From: JAHEGP01 sp963792875
GTDB taxonomy: Bacteria; Pseudomonadota; Gammaproteobacteria; Pseudomonadales; JAHEGP01
NCBI GenBank assembly: GCA_963792875.1
Contig: CAWBXV010000005.1
Location: 186,001 to 250,000, forward strand
Direction: 5' to 3'
DNA: 64,000 bases
The position numbers and the translations under genes are program-made. The notes under the pieces are model-generated. The model was not told the DNA's origin. It searched no databases and worked only from the letters and a program-made list of their open reading frames with translations. Numbering within the stretch: the stretch's first letter is position 1; each line of letters opens with the position of its first letter. Positions 8,711 to 19,251 of the stretch are shown here, in pieces.

Positions 8711-10576
8711 CTACAGGCCTGCCCGGTAGCGCAGGCGCGCGGCCGACTGGGCATCGTACAGAATCTTGAAGGCGTCGCGGAGCTGCTCCCTGGCGAGCCT
8801 GGGCAGGTCCTTGGGCCTGATGTGGTTGCTGGTCGGCTCGGCGCCGCGCAGCTGGTCGGCCTGAGCCTGGATGCGCAGCTGCATGATGAAGCGCAGGGCA
8901 TCCCGCAGGTTGCGCCCGTCGGCATCGGTCAGGCTGCCGCACGCGATGAGGGCGTCGATGCGCTCCTCGGTGTTGACGGCAGTGACGCCGCTGGCCAGGG
9001 CATGGACCCGCGTGAGGTCGACGATGGGCATGACGCCGCGCTTTTTCAGGTTGAGCGTATCGCGGTGCTCGCCGTTGCGCTCCACCAGAAAGCGGCGGAA
9101 GATGCCCAGCGGGGCGGTCGTGCTCAGGGCATTGGCGGCCAGCGCCGCGAGAAAGATACTGTTGCGCGACGCCTCCCTGAGCATGTGCTGCTGCAGCCGC
9201 TCACAGAGCCCGGCATCGCCGTAGACGGCGCGCAGGTCGAAAAAAATACTCACCCGCATGACGGCGGCGGGGGTGGGGCTGCGCGTCCAGCGGTCCACGG
9301 TGCCGATCCAGCTCGACAGGGTTTGTCGCCACTCGTCCGTGGTCGCCATGACGCCGCCGGGGCAATAGGGGTAGCCGCAGGCGCTCAGGCCGTCGCAGAC
9401 CCACCGCGCCAGGGCCTCGAACCAGGGCTTGTGCGCTTCCTGGAGGCTGTCGTCGATGAGCAGGCCATTGTCCTGGTCGGCACCGATGAGCTGTTCTTCA
9501 CGGGCCTGGGAGCCAAAGCCGAGCCAGCAGAAGCGGACCGGGGCGGGTCCCGCCTGCTGGCAGTACAGATCGATCAGGCGCACCGTGACGGCGTCGCTGA
9601 TGGCGGTGAGAATGTGCGCAGCCTGGGCCGCCTGCACGCCCGCATCGACCCACTGCAGCAGCAGCTTTGGCGCCGATGCCGCGATGGCCCCGATGCCGGC
9701 GACGTCGCTCTGGCGCGCGATCTGCTTGACGAGATAGACCGGATCGTCGTTGTGCGACAGTATCAGGTCGTTGGTGGTGACGATACCGGCCAGGCGGCCG
9801 GCATCGAGCAACGGCAGGTGATGGCAACCGTGCCGGGTCATGCAGAGGGTGGCGTCGAACAGGGTCGAGTCGATGTCGATCGCCAGCGGATCGGGCGTCA
9901 TGATCGCGCTGACCGGCTGCCCGGTCGGCACCCCGGCCGCGACCACCCTGGAGCGCAGGTCCCGGTCGGTGACGATGCCGCGCAGCGCGTCCCCCTCGGT
10001 GATGATGACCGACGACACACCGCGTGCATGCATGGACTGCGCGACCGCGGCAATGGTGTCGGTCGGCGCTGCGGTCAGGACATCGGCGCTCATGGCGCTG
10101 CTGATCGGGCGCATCATATGGCCGGGCGTGTGCTCCTGCAGCGTGATGCCGTGGAGCCGCCGCGCGCGCTGGTTGCGGAAGAAGAGATCGATGCGCGCAT
10201 GGCGCTGCCGCAGCGCCGCATAGTCGGCCTGCGGCAGCCGGTAGACGAGGCTGTCCTCGATCATCACCGCCTTGACGCGGGCGTGCTCCTCGTTGAGCCC
10301 GCTCAGGTTGAAGCTCTCACCCTCGCCCAGGCGGTCGAGCAGATTGCCCTCGCCGTCGCGCAGCTCCGCGGCGCCGCTGCGCAACAGGCGCAGCCCGCTG
10401 TCGTCTGCCGCGGCGGTGAGGACCTGTCCGTGGCAGTAATAGGTGACCTCCAGCTGCGCCGCGATGGCGCTGCACTCGTGGTCGGACAAGGTATTGAAGG
10501 GCAGGCATTCCGCCAGGAAACTCGCGATCATCGCCAGTTCCGGGTCCGGAGGGGCGCCTTGCTGCCGGGTGGTCAT
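8711..10576 (-). CDS. cNMP-binding/CBS/DUF294 putative nucleotidyltransferase
   Basis: A 621-residue multidomain protein: a cyclic-nucleotide-binding-like beta-roll at about 20-135, two CBS repeats at about 155-275 (each ending in the GIVTDRDLR / GIVTTNDLI pattern), a DUF294 nucleotidyltransferase domain containing GFGSQAREEQ and GADQDNGLL near residues 345-370, and a DUF294 C-terminal helical domain. The GS plus two-carboxylate DxD-like pattern matches the GlnD-type nucleotidyltransferase core, so it probably nucleotidylates a protein partner in response to adenine nucleotides; the target is unknown. The ATG at 10576 is chosen over an upstream TTG at 10633. Confidence 0.85.
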   Translation of the reverse strand: MTTRQQGAPPDPELAMIASFLAECLPFNTLSDHECSAIAAQLEVTYYCHGQVLTAAADDSGLRLLRSGAAELRDGEGNLLDRLGEGESFNLSGLNEEHARVKAVMIEDSLVYRLPQADYAALRQRHARIDLFFRNQRARRLHGITLQEHTPGHMMRPISSAMSADVLTAAPTDTIAAVAQSMHARGVSSVIITEGDALRGIVTDRDLRSRVVAAGVPTGQPVSAIMTPDPLAIDIDSTLFDATLCMTRHGCHHLPLLDAGRLAGIVTTNDLILSHNDDPVYLVKQIARQSDVAGIGAIAASAPKLLLQWVDAGVQAAQAAHILTAISDAVTVRLIDLYCQQAGPAPVRFCWLGFGSQAREEQLIGADQDNGLLIDDSLQEAHKPWFEALARWVCDGLSACGYPYCPGGVMATTDEWRQTLSSWIGTVDRWTRSPTPAAVMRVSIFFDLRAVYGDAGLCERLQQHMLREASRNSIFLAALAANALSTTAPLGIFRRFLVERNGEHRDTLNLKKRGVMPIVDLTRVHALASGVTAVNTEERIDALIACGSLTDADGRNLRDALRFIMQLRIQAQADQLRGAEPTSNHIRPKDLPRLAREQLRDAFKILYDAQSAARLRYRAGL

Positions 10577-10629
10577 GGGTCGGGCCTCCTGCTGGGCTGG
10601 CGTTGTCCGATGGGTCGCCTCCGGGCGCA

Positions 10630-11136
10630 TCAAGGCACCGCCTGGCGGCGAAAATCCTTGTGGTAGCTGGTGCGATAGACGGTGAACGCGGTGGATATCT
10701 CGCCGTAGTAGTAGCTGCCCCGGGCCCCTGCGGCCAGCAGGATGCGGCTGTCCGCAGCGGTCGGCGCGGGCAGCACCAGGTGCCAGTGCGTGCGCGCCGG
10801 CGTACTGGCCTGCATGGTGACGGGGCTGGGGTGCGGCTCGGGCCCGCTCACCAGGGCGAGGGTGATGCCGTCGAGGGGAATGGCGGCGGTCGCGGTCAGT
10901 TCGATGCCGCCTGCGCCCAGGTCGCGGGCGGCCAGCTCCAGCACGATGTCGCCGTTGCGCAGCGTGCAGCGCCCGCTCTCGTAGCGGCAGTCGGATTGCT
11001 CGGCAAGTTTATAGCTGGCGCCGGGCGCGGCTGGGGCGGGGCGCTCACTGACGGCGCGGTCCACTGCGACATAGGCGATGACGGCCAGCACCGGGGCGAT
11101 GAGCAGTGCGGCGAGGATGTGCTTGTTGCTGAACAT
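10630..11136 (-). CDS. Membrane-anchored periplasmic protein, unknown
   Basis: A 168-residue protein with one N-terminal transmembrane anchor (ILAALLIAPVLAVIAYVAV, residues 7-25) and a periplasmic beta-rich domain. Two cysteines (in SDCRYESGRC) seven apart could form a disulfide. I do not recognise a family; the topology alone is reminiscent of FixH-like proteins but no diagnostic motif supports that. It is upstream of, and co-oriented with, the DUF294 gene (stop at 10630, next start at 10576), and separated from the symporter gene by a terminator at 11213-11235. Confidence 0.65.
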   Translation of the reverse strand: MFSNKHILAALLIAPVLAVIAYVAVDRAVSERPAPAAPGASYKLAEQSDCRYESGRCTLRNGDIVLELAARDLGAGGIELTATAAIPLDGITLALVSGPEPHPSPVTMQASTPARTHWHLVLPAPTAADSRILLAAGARGSYYYGEISTAFTVYRTSYHKDFRRQAVP

Positions 11137-11212
11137 AAGGATCGCTCTGGCGGTGATGAACGGCGGCCGGCCGCCTGCCTGGCAGCGGCGTGGCGAAGTC
11201 CGCGCGGTGACG

Positions 11213-11235
11213 AAAAAGGCCCCTTGCGGGGCCTG
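11213..11235 (-). terminator. Intrinsic terminator after the symporter gene
   Basis: Read on the minus strand: GGCCCC, loop GCAA, GGGGCC, then five T. This is a textbook factor-independent terminator located 50 bp downstream of the symporter stop, so the porin-DUF4212-symporter unit is separated from the downstream genes. Confidence 0.8.
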
Positions 11236-11287
11236 TCAGAGGAGGCGTGTGCTGCCATCGATCGAGCGCTGCGGGGTCGCGCAGCGG

Positions 11288-13021
11288 TCAGTGATCGTGG
11301 GCAGCCGCAACGCCCACGGGTATGCGGATGTGCTCCACCAGGTCCTGGATGTGCTCCGGCGGCGGCGCCGTCAGCCGGGACACGACGATGGCCACGGCGA
11401 AATTGAACAGCGCCCCGATCGCCCCGAAAGCATTGGGCTCCACGGAGAAGAACCAGTTGGGTTTCATGTCGCCCAGGAACTCGGTGCCGGGGATGAACAT
11501 GATGCCCTTGTGCTGGAACACATACAGCAGCGTGACGGCGATGCCCGTGATCATGCCGGCCATGGCCCCGTACTTGTTCATGCGCTTGCTGAAGATGCCC
11601 ATCATCAGCACGGGGAAGATCGACGACGCCGCCAGGCCGAAGGCCAGCGCCACCGTGCCGGCCGCGAAGTCGGGCGGGTTAAAGCCGAGGTAACCCGCCA
11701 CGCCGATGGCCCCTGCCATGGCGACGCGGCTGGCCATGAGCTCCGTCCGCTCGCTGATGCCCGGCATGAACACGCCCTTGAGCAGGTCGTGGGAGATGGC
11801 CGAGGCGATGGCCAGCAGCAGCCCGGCCGCCGTCGACAGCGCCGCGGCGATGCCGCCCGCGGCCACCAGCGCGATCACCCAGTTGGGCAGGCCGGCGATC
11901 TCGGGGTTGGCCAGCACCATGATGTCGCGGTCCACCTTGACCATCTCATTGGTGGCGGGGTCGGCGGAGTACTGGATGAGGCCGTCGCCGTTCTTGTCCT
12001 GGTACTCCAGCAGGCCGGTGGCCTCCCACTTCTTGAACCAGGTGGGGCGCTCGTCGTAGGCCAGGTACTGGCCCGGCTCCGGCTCGATGGTGGTCATCAG
12101 GTTCAGGCGCGCCATGGCGGCCACGGCGGGCGCCGTGGTGTAGAGCAGGGCGATGAACACGAGGGCCCAGCCGGCGGACTTGCGCGCGTCCGAGACCTTG
12201 GGCACGGTGAAGAAGCGGATGATGACGTGGGGCAGGCCGGCGGTGCCGATCATCAGCGACATGGTGTAGACGAACATGTTGAAGTAGCTGATCTGCACCC
12301 GGCTGGTGTACTCGGTGAAGCCGAGCTCCGTCACCACCTGGTTCAGTCGATCGAGCAGGTAGGTGTCGCTGCCGGTCATGGTGCTGCCCAGGCCGATCTG
12401 CGGCAGGGGGTTGCCGGTCAGCTGCAGCGAGATGAACACCGCGGGTATGGTGTAGGCGGTGATCAGCACGCAGTACTGGGCGATCTGGGTGTAGGTGATG
12501 CCCTTCATGCCGCCGAGCACGGCATAGGTGAAGACGACGGCCATGCCGACGATCAGTCCCGTGCCGTACTCGACCTCCAGGAAGCGCGAGAAGGCCACGC
12601 CGACGCCCTTCATCTGGCCGATGACGTAGGTCACCGAGCAGATGATCAGACACAGCACGGCGACGATGCGCGCCGCCTTCGAGTAGTAGCGGTCGCCGAT
12701 GAACTCGGGCACGGTGAACTTGCCGTGCTTGCGCAGGTAGGGCGCCAGCAGCATGGCCAGCAGCACGTAGCCGCCGGTCCAGCCCATCAGGAACACCGAG
12801 CCGCCGTAGCCCATAAAGGCGATCAGGCCGGCCATGGAGATGAAAGACGCCGCCGACATCCAGTCCGCGGCGGTGGCCATGCCGTTGGCGACCGGGTGGA
12901 TGCCGGCGCCGGCGACGTAGAACTCCTTGGTGGAGCCGGCCCGGGCCCACACGGCGATGCCGATGTAGAGGGCGAAGGTGGCGCCCACTACGATGAAGGT
13001 CATGATCTGTAATTCACTCAT
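11288..13021 (-). CDS. Sodium:solute symporter, ActP/VC_2705 type
   Basis: A 577-residue inner-membrane transporter of the sodium/solute symporter family with about 13-14 hydrophobic helices. The SSS signatures are visible: ADWMSAASFISMAG near residue 52, GTAGLPHV about residue 262, AAALSTAAGLLLAIASA in the last third. This subfamily (VC_2705 type, related to ActP acetate permease) carries short-chain monocarboxylates with Na+. It lies 15 bp after a DUF4212 gene, which encodes the usual small partner subunit. A charged insert around residues 325-360 between helices is typical for this subgroup. Substrate acetate/propionate is inference. Confidence 0.88.
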   Translation of the reverse strand: MSELQIMTFIVVGATFALYIGIAVWARAGSTKEFYVAGAGIHPVANGMATAADWMSAASFISMAGLIAFMGYGGSVFLMGWTGGYVLLAMLLAPYLRKHGKFTVPEFIGDRYYSKAARIVAVLCLIICSVTYVIGQMKGVGVAFSRFLEVEYGTGLIVGMAVVFTYAVLGGMKGITYTQIAQYCVLITAYTIPAVFISLQLTGNPLPQIGLGSTMTGSDTYLLDRLNQVVTELGFTEYTSRVQISYFNMFVYTMSLMIGTAGLPHVIIRFFTVPKVSDARKSAGWALVFIALLYTTAPAVAAMARLNLMTTIEPEPGQYLAYDERPTWFKKWEATGLLEYQDKNGDGLIQYSADPATNEMVKVDRDIMVLANPEIAGLPNWVIALVAAGGIAAALSTAAGLLLAIASAISHDLLKGVFMPGISERTELMASRVAMAGAIGVAGYLGFNPPDFAAGTVALAFGLAASSIFPVLMMGIFSKRMNKYGAMAGMITGIAVTLLYVFQHKGIMFIPGTEFLGDMKPNWFFSVEPNAFGAIGALFNFAVAIVVSRLTAPPPEHIQDLVEHIRIPVGVAAAHDH

Positions 13022-13036
13022 GGTCGCACTCCCGGG

Positions 13037-13303
<267 letters not shown>

Positions 13304-13339
13304 GGTGGATCTCCCGTGCAATGGTGCAGTGCTTGGGCC

Positions 13340-13382
13340 CCGCCGCTCGCGGCGAGGCCGATAAGGTCACGGCGAGCGGCGG
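13340..13382. repeat. 11-bp inverted repeat between porin and DUF4212 genes
   Basis: CCGCCGCTCGC at 13340-13350 is the exact reverse complement of 13372-13382, with a 21-bp loop. It begins right at the porin stop codon (13384-13386) and is upstream of DUF4212 on the same strand. No T-run follows, so it is more likely an mRNA-stability or partial-attenuation hairpin between the porin and the symporter pair than a full terminator. Confidence 0.5.
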
Positions 13383-13383
13383 C

Positions 13384-14784
13384 CTAGAAGGCGTATCTCG
13401 CGCTGAACTGCAGGCGGCCCAGGTTGCCGCTGCGCCCGTCTTCCACCTCCCGGCTGGCCAGGATCAGCTCGCCGCCGAGTTGGAATGCAGGGGTGGGCAT
13501 GTAGTTGAGATTCACATGGAGACTGCGATATTCCTTGGCCCAGCCGTCGACCGTGGTGTTGAGGGCGGCATCACCGAAGGCATCGCTGGGATTGTCGGCC
13601 CAGGCGCCCGACAGTGAGAGGGTGCTGCGCCAGCGGTCGCTCCAGAAGTGCCGGTAGGCGATAAAGCCGCCATACTGATCGAAGGTCTCGATGTTGCCGT
13701 CTGCGTCGATATAGCCGTCGTTGAAGCCGTAAACCGCGAAAAAGCGACCCAGGGCGTCGCCGTACAGCGCGCTGAAGCGCAGGTCGTCGCGACCTAGCTG
13801 CCACACGCCGGAGAGGTTAAGGCCGTAGCCGAAGGCTGTGTCGTCGGACGCCTGGGTGTTGCCGCCGTTGCTGCGTTTGTCGTAGGCCAGCTGCCGCCCC
13901 ATGGCGATCGCCGCCCAGCTGAAGGTGCCGGAATTGCCATCGTAGCGCAGGATCACGTCGGGGATCACCTCGCTGTCGGTCTGTACATTGACGCGGGATA
14001 CCGTATTCTCCATGCAATTTCCTGCGGTATCTCTTTCGCAGGAGGCATCATCCAGCGCGGTATAGGGATTCTCCAGCGTCACGGTGAAACCATGGGTGGT
14101 CCAGCGTATCTGGGGCTGGCGGCTGAAGATAGTGCCCACCGGCCCCACGAAGTCCAGCAGGTCCGGCAGCGCCGCCGTGTTCATGAAGTTGGACCAGGTC
14201 TGTCCCGCCAGGAACGAGCTGTTCTTGCCGTACTGCCACTTGACGAAGGCATGGCGCAACCGCACGGCCCAGGAACTCGAGACCAGTTCGTTGCCGTTGA
14301 CGCTGGTCAGAAAGTCCATCTCGATAAAGGAGGACAAGACCCCGGCGTCGGTGCCGGTGACGGTGCCGAAATTAAAGCGGGATTCCTGCGCGTGCACGTT
14401 GAGGCTCTGGTAGCTGTCGCTGTCGATGTCGGGATTGTTGTTCTCGATGGGGATCAGTTTGGGCTGCATGAACTGCTCGATGCCCGTCTGGTTGTCGGGC
14501 TTGCCCTCCGAGTAGTTCGAGAACATGGCGTCCAGCTTGATGTAGCCGCCATAGGTGAGCTTGGTGCCCTTTTTGACCACCCGCACCTCTTCGAGGTCCT
14601 GCTGGGTGACGGCCGCTTGCTGCGAGTTCTGGCTGACCTGGCCCTTGAGCTCGATCAGCTCGCTCTCGAGTTTCTCGATGCGCTTCTGGACGTCTTCGTC
14701 TTCGGCGGCCTGGACGGCTCCTGCCAGCAGCAGCGCTGCCGCCATCGACGCTGCGACCATGGGTTTCAGATTGTTATTGTGCAT
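13384..14784 (-). CDS. DcaP-like trimeric outer-membrane porin
   Basis: A 466-residue outer-membrane protein: signal peptide of about 26 residues (ends AVQA), a coiled-coil N-terminal segment (IEKLESELIELKG) and a beta-barrel from about residue 75 to the terminal RLQFSARYAF, ending in the aromatic Phe expected for barrel insertion. The YGGYIKLDAMF strand after the coiled coil is typical of the DcaP family, which take up dicarboxylates and other small acids. Position immediately upstream of the DUF4212/symporter pair, on the same strand, suggests it brings the same substrate across the outer membrane. Confidence 0.85.
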   Translation of the reverse strand: MHNNNLKPMVAASMAAALLLAGAVQAAEDEDVQKRIEKLESELIELKGQVSQNSQQAAVTQQDLEEVRVVKKGTKLTYGGYIKLDAMFSNYSEGKPDNQTGIEQFMQPKLIPIENNNPDIDSDSYQSLNVHAQESRFNFGTVTGTDAGVLSSFIEMDFLTSVNGNELVSSSWAVRLRHAFVKWQYGKNSSFLAGQTWSNFMNTAALPDLLDFVGPVGTIFSRQPQIRWTTHGFTVTLENPYTALDDASCERDTAGNCMENTVSRVNVQTDSEVIPDVILRYDGNSGTFSWAAIAMGRQLAYDKRSNGGNTQASDDTAFGYGLNLSGVWQLGRDDLRFSALYGDALGRFFAVYGFNDGYIDADGNIETFDQYGGFIAYRHFWSDRWRSTLSLSGAWADNPSDAFGDAALNTTVDGWAKEYRSLHVNLNYMPTPAFQLGGELILASREVEDGRSGNLGRLQFSARYAF

Positions 14785-15184
14785 GCTCTAGCCCTCTTAA
14801 TCTTTTTAATTATTGTGCTCTGTGTCTTGGCGCCTTTCATCCATGCCCTCACAGTGGCTATCAGTCTATAGCGTGCAGCGCAGTTGACCAAATTTTTATC
14901 AATCGCGTGGGTTCAGGCGGCTGCGACAACGGCGCGCAGGGGCGCGGTGACGGGGGCGGGTTGGGCTCGCGGCTTGCGGTGCTGTGGTCTTGCGGCGCTA
15001 TCAATGTGCCAGCTTTTTTACTATTCTTAGCATCTTTAACCGCCGCTGGCGGATTGGGCAGCCTATGGTTCACGACGACGGGGCTGACGCTTTTGCCAGT
15101 TGCGTGCGGCATAGTAATAAGGTTAGGTTGAATGGCGACGACAGAGCTCCGCAGCATCTGCGTGTCCGCTAGCGGGTGTGGCTA
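14785..15184. other. 400-bp divergent regulatory region, no gene
   Basis: This spacer separates the porin gene (minus strand) from the LuxR-type regulator (plus strand). It holds an AT-rich leader immediately before the porin start, the porin promoter described separately, and a GC hairpin (CCGCC-GCT-GGCGG) at 15041-15053. A minus-strand open frame of 98 codons at 14861-15157 has no plausible protein character and I do not call it. Confidence 0.5.
14863..14891 (-). promoter_or_regulatory. Candidate sigma70 promoter of the porin gene
   Basis: On the minus strand TTGGTC (14886-14891), 17 bp, then TAGACT (14863-14868), overlapping an alternative TATAGA. Transcription would start near 14856, giving a leader of about 70 nt before the porin ATG. 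Both hexamers are only moderate matches. Confidence 0.4.
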
Positions 15185-15865
15185 GTGTCGGTGAGGGTTG
15201 AGGCGATCCTCATTGCCGATGACCATCCGTTGTTTCGCGCCGCGCTGAAGCAGTTGCTGGCGGTGGATTATCCGCAGACCACCGTGGTCGAGGCAGCGGA
15301 TATTCCCCAGGTGCAGCGGTGCATGAGCCAGCAGCCGGGTATCGCTATGGTGCTGCTCGACCTGCACATGCCGGGAGCGCACGGGTTCAGCGCGCTGTCC
15401 TTTCTCACCGGCAATTACCCGCATATCCCCGTCGTTATCGTCTCTGCCAACACGCACCCCCAGACGGTGCGCAGGGCGGTCGATTTCGGCGCGGCCGGTT
15501 TCCTTGGTAAATCCACCGGCATCGATGAGATGCGCGCGACGCTGGCGCGAGTGCTCGGCGGTGAAATCGTCATCCCCGAGGGGCTGCAGGCGACCGGCGG
15601 CGTCGATCTCTCCGCCCTCGACGTCGCCGCGGCCGTGTCCAGGCTCACGCCGCAACAGTATCGCGTGGCCTCGATGCTGGTCGAGGGCTTGTTGAACAAG
15701 CAGATCGCCTACGAACTGCAGGTGACCGAGGCCACCATCAAGGCGCATATGACGGAGGTCTTCAAGAAGCTGGGTGTGCATTCGCGCACCCAGGCGGTGC
15801 TGGCGCTGCACGCGCTGGCTGTCGAAGCCCCTGCCGAACTGGTCTCGCCGCCCGCTCCGGATTGA
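15185..15865 (+). CDS. LuxR/NarL-family response regulator
   Basis: A 226-residue two-component response regulator. Receiver domain at about 7-125 with the acidic pair in IADDHPLF and phospho-acceptor Asp59 (LLDLHMPG); C-terminal LuxR-type helix-turn-helix at about 147-205 (LTPQQYRVASMLVEG, LLNKQIAYEL, TIKAHMTEVFKKLGV). The GTG at 15185 gives MSVRVEAIL; a GTG at 15176 is also possible. No kinase gene is adjacent. The sequence look and its position divergent from a porin/symporter operon suggest a CrbR/ErdR-like regulator of acetate or carboxylate use, which is inference. Confidence 0.85.
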   Translation: MSVRVEAILIADDHPLFRAALKQLLAVDYPQTTVVEAADIPQVQRCMSQQPGIAMVLLDLHMPGAHGFSALSFLTGNYPHIPVVIVSANTHPQTVRRAVDFGAAGFLGKSTGIDEMRATLARVLGGEIVIPEGLQATGGVDLSALDVAAAVSRLTPQQYRVASMLVEGLLNKQIAYELQVTEATIKAHMTEVFKKLGVHSRTQAVLALHALAVEAPAELVSPPAPD

Positions 15866-16107
15866 GCGGGCGCGGCGTGTGCGTGGCGGCCCTGCCGCGC
15901 TCGACCCGATGCCGCAGTGTCCGTCGTGCTGCTGCGATCCGCCCCGTCGTGCCCTTGTGCCCGGTGAGGCCGGCGCCGCCCGCCGCTCTTCGCCGCCGGC
16001 GCCGCGCCGGCATCGAAGCCGCCACTCTGACGACAGCACTCTGCTTCACAGTATGGTATGTTTGCACACGATGCTTTGGCGGTAGACTGCAGCGACGGGA
16101 GTAGCGC

Positions 16108-17514
16108 ATGGCACTGAAGATTGATCTGGGCGAACTGCGCGGCGGGCGGGGGCGTGAATTCAAGGCCCCCTGGGAAAATCTGTTCCTGACCGTCTATACG
16201 CCGTTTGAAGAATTCATCCATCGCCAGTCCACCAGCGGGATTCTGCTGCTGAGCTGCGGCGTGCTGGCGTTGGTGTTTGCCAATTCGCCCCTCAGCGACG
16301 CCTACCTGCACCTGCTGCACAAACCGGTCGGGCTGCAGCTGGGCGACCGCGAGCTCGTCATGTCCCTGCACCACTGGATCAATGACGGCCTGATGACGCT
16401 GTTCTTTCTGCTGGTGGGGCTCGAACTGAAGCGCGAGTTTCTGGTGGGGGAGCTGTCTGATTTCCGCAAGGCGCTGATGCCGGCGATCGCCGCGGTGGGG
16501 GGCATGGTGGTGCCGGCGCTGTGCTACCTGTCCCTCAACCCGTCAGGTGACGGCCTGGCTGGCTGGGGTATCCCGATGGCGACGGATATCGCCTTTGCCG
16601 TTGGCACCATAGCGCTGCTGGGCAACCGCGTACCCAGATCGCTGCTGATCTTCCTGGTGGCGCTGGCCATTGTCGACGACCTGGGCGCTATCCTGGTGAT
16701 CGCCCTGTTCTACACCCAGCAGCTGCAGTTCGATGGCCTGCTGTGGGCCGGCGCCGTCGCCGCCGCGATGGTGGTGCTGAACTTCTTCGGGGTGCGGCGG
16801 AACCTGCCCTATCTGCTGCTGACCGTCGTGCTGTGGCTGGCGCTGCACTATGCCGGGGTGCATGCCACCCTGGCGGGAGTGATCTGCGCGTTCATTATCC
16901 CGGCCCGGCCAAAATACGATCCTGAGGCCTTCAGCTCGCAGGCCAGGCGCCTGCTCGCCAAGTTCGATCGCGCCTGCGAACCCGGCCTGAGCCTGTACGA
17001 CAACTCCAGCATGCGCGCCTACCTGCATGCGCTCGAGCGCGTGGCGCGCCTGGTGCGCGCGCCGCTGCAGCGCCTGGAGCACTCGCTGCACATCCCGGTG
17101 ACCTATCTGGTGATCCCGCTCTTTGCGCTGGCCAACGCGGGCATTCCGCTGTCGGTGTTCAGCGTCGGCGAGGACGGGTTCAGCTCCATCACGCTGGGGG
17201 TGGTGCTGGGCCTGGTGCTGGGTAAACCCCTGGGGATCGCCGGATCGACCTGGCTGGCGTGGAAGCTCGGCTTGGGTAAGCTGCCGGAGGGTTGCCACAT
17301 GGGGCATGTCCTGGGCGTGTCGCTGCTGGGCGGCATCGGCTTCACCATGTCGATTTTCATCGCCGAGCTGGCCTTTGCCGGCGCCGACCAGAACCTGTTG
17401 TTCGCCAAGGCGGGGGTGTTGGCCGGTTCGTTGATCGCCGGGATCGCGGGTGCGGCGGTGCTTTACGGGTGTGGCTCCAGGGAGGGTGTCCGGGAAGCCG
17501 ACATCGTGGTTTGA
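16108..17514 (+). CDS. nhaA: Na+/H+ antiporter NhaA
   Basis: A 468-residue inner-membrane antiporter that expels Na+ in exchange for H+, controlling pH and salt. Family signatures: the helix-II region FFLLVGLELKREFL at about residue 105, the helix-IV PMATDIAFAVGTIALLG at about 155-172 and ALAIVDDLGAILVIA with the two adjacent aspartates that form the ion site, and GGIGFTMSIFIAELAF near the end. The N-terminus has about 35 soluble residues before the first helix, longer than the E. coli protein. A GGGAG ribosome site precedes the ATG. It may follow the response regulator in one transcript, 242 bp apart. Confidence 0.95.
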   Translation: MALKIDLGELRGGRGREFKAPWENLFLTVYTPFEEFIHRQSTSGILLLSCGVLALVFANSPLSDAYLHLLHKPVGLQLGDRELVMSLHHWINDGLMTLFFLLVGLELKREFLVGELSDFRKALMPAIAAVGGMVVPALCYLSLNPSGDGLAGWGIPMATDIAFAVGTIALLGNRVPRSLLIFLVALAIVDDLGAILVIALFYTQQLQFDGLLWAGAVAAAMVVLNFFGVRRNLPYLLLTVVLWLALHYAGVHATLAGVICAFIIPARPKYDPEAFSSQARRLLAKFDRACEPGLSLYDNSSMRAYLHALERVARLVRAPLQRLEHSLHIPVTYLVIPLFALANAGIPLSVFSVGEDGFSSITLGVVLGLVLGKPLGIAGSTWLAWKLGLGKLPEGCHMGHVLGVSLLGGIGFTMSIFIAELAFAGADQNLLFAKAGVLAGSLIAGIAGAAVLYGCGSREGVREADIVV

Positions 17515-17556
17515 GCCACGCCCTGCCAGAGCGGGGCCAAGGGGAGTGGGCTGGCC

Positions 17557-17582
17557 GGGAGCTTACCCGTGGGTCCGCTCCC
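17557..17582. repeat. Hairpin between convergent nhaA and gltA
   Basis: GGGAGC and GCTCCC enclose an inner ACCC-GT-GGGT. It sits midway in the 85-bp spacer between the two convergent stops and could serve both strands. There is no run of T, so a role as terminator is uncertain. Confidence 0.4.
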
Positions 17583-17599
17583 GTGTCGCAGTCCGGCGC

Positions 17600-18890
<1,291 letters not shown>

Positions 18891-19251
18891 AACGGGCTCC
18901 TAATCCTGAATTCTGAGGCCTATCCAAAACGCCATGGCATGGAAGCACTGCACAGCTGACGGCAACGCGCTGCGACGCTTGCCAATGGCGCGCAGCTTAA
19001 CCCAACGGCCCCTCGAAAACTACAGATAGCGGGCGCAGGGGCGTCGATGCGCGGCGCTGCGGGGGCGATTGCCGGGCGCGGCCCGGATCGCTCGATGCTG
19101 ATTTTACTCCAGCAAGGTTCTTGCCTATAATCCGCGCTCATTAATTGTTGTGCGCGTCATCGGGTGGCGTCTGCAGGTGTCAATCTGTCGGGCGCCGCCC
19201 TGTCTGTTATTCATTCGCCTGCGGCAGCGGGCCTCAAAGTGTGAACTTGCC
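18891..19251. other. 361-bp divergent gltA-sdhC regulatory region
   Basis: Divergent control region between citrate synthase and the succinate dehydrogenase operon, a layout familiar from other gammaproteobacteria. It contains the sdhC promoter listed separately. For gltA I see a good AGGAG ribosome site but no convincing -35/-10 pair. No protein-coding or RNA gene is evident. Confidence 0.5.
19103..19131 (+). promoter_or_regulatory. Sigma70 promoter of sdhCDAB
   Basis: TTTACT at 19103-19108, a 17-bp spacer and a perfect TATAAT at 19126-19131. Transcription would begin near 19138, giving a leader of about 115 nt before the sdhC GTG at 19252. Confidence 0.65.

Noticed and set aside
14880..14895. 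Possible sigma54 (-24/-12) site in front of the porin
   Set aside because: The GG to GC spacing is one base too long for the consensus; a sigma70 pair at the same place fits better.
14861..15157. 98-codon minus-strand frame in the porin/regulator spacer
   Set aside because: Proline-rich random-looking translation, overlaps the porin promoter and has no good ribosome site.
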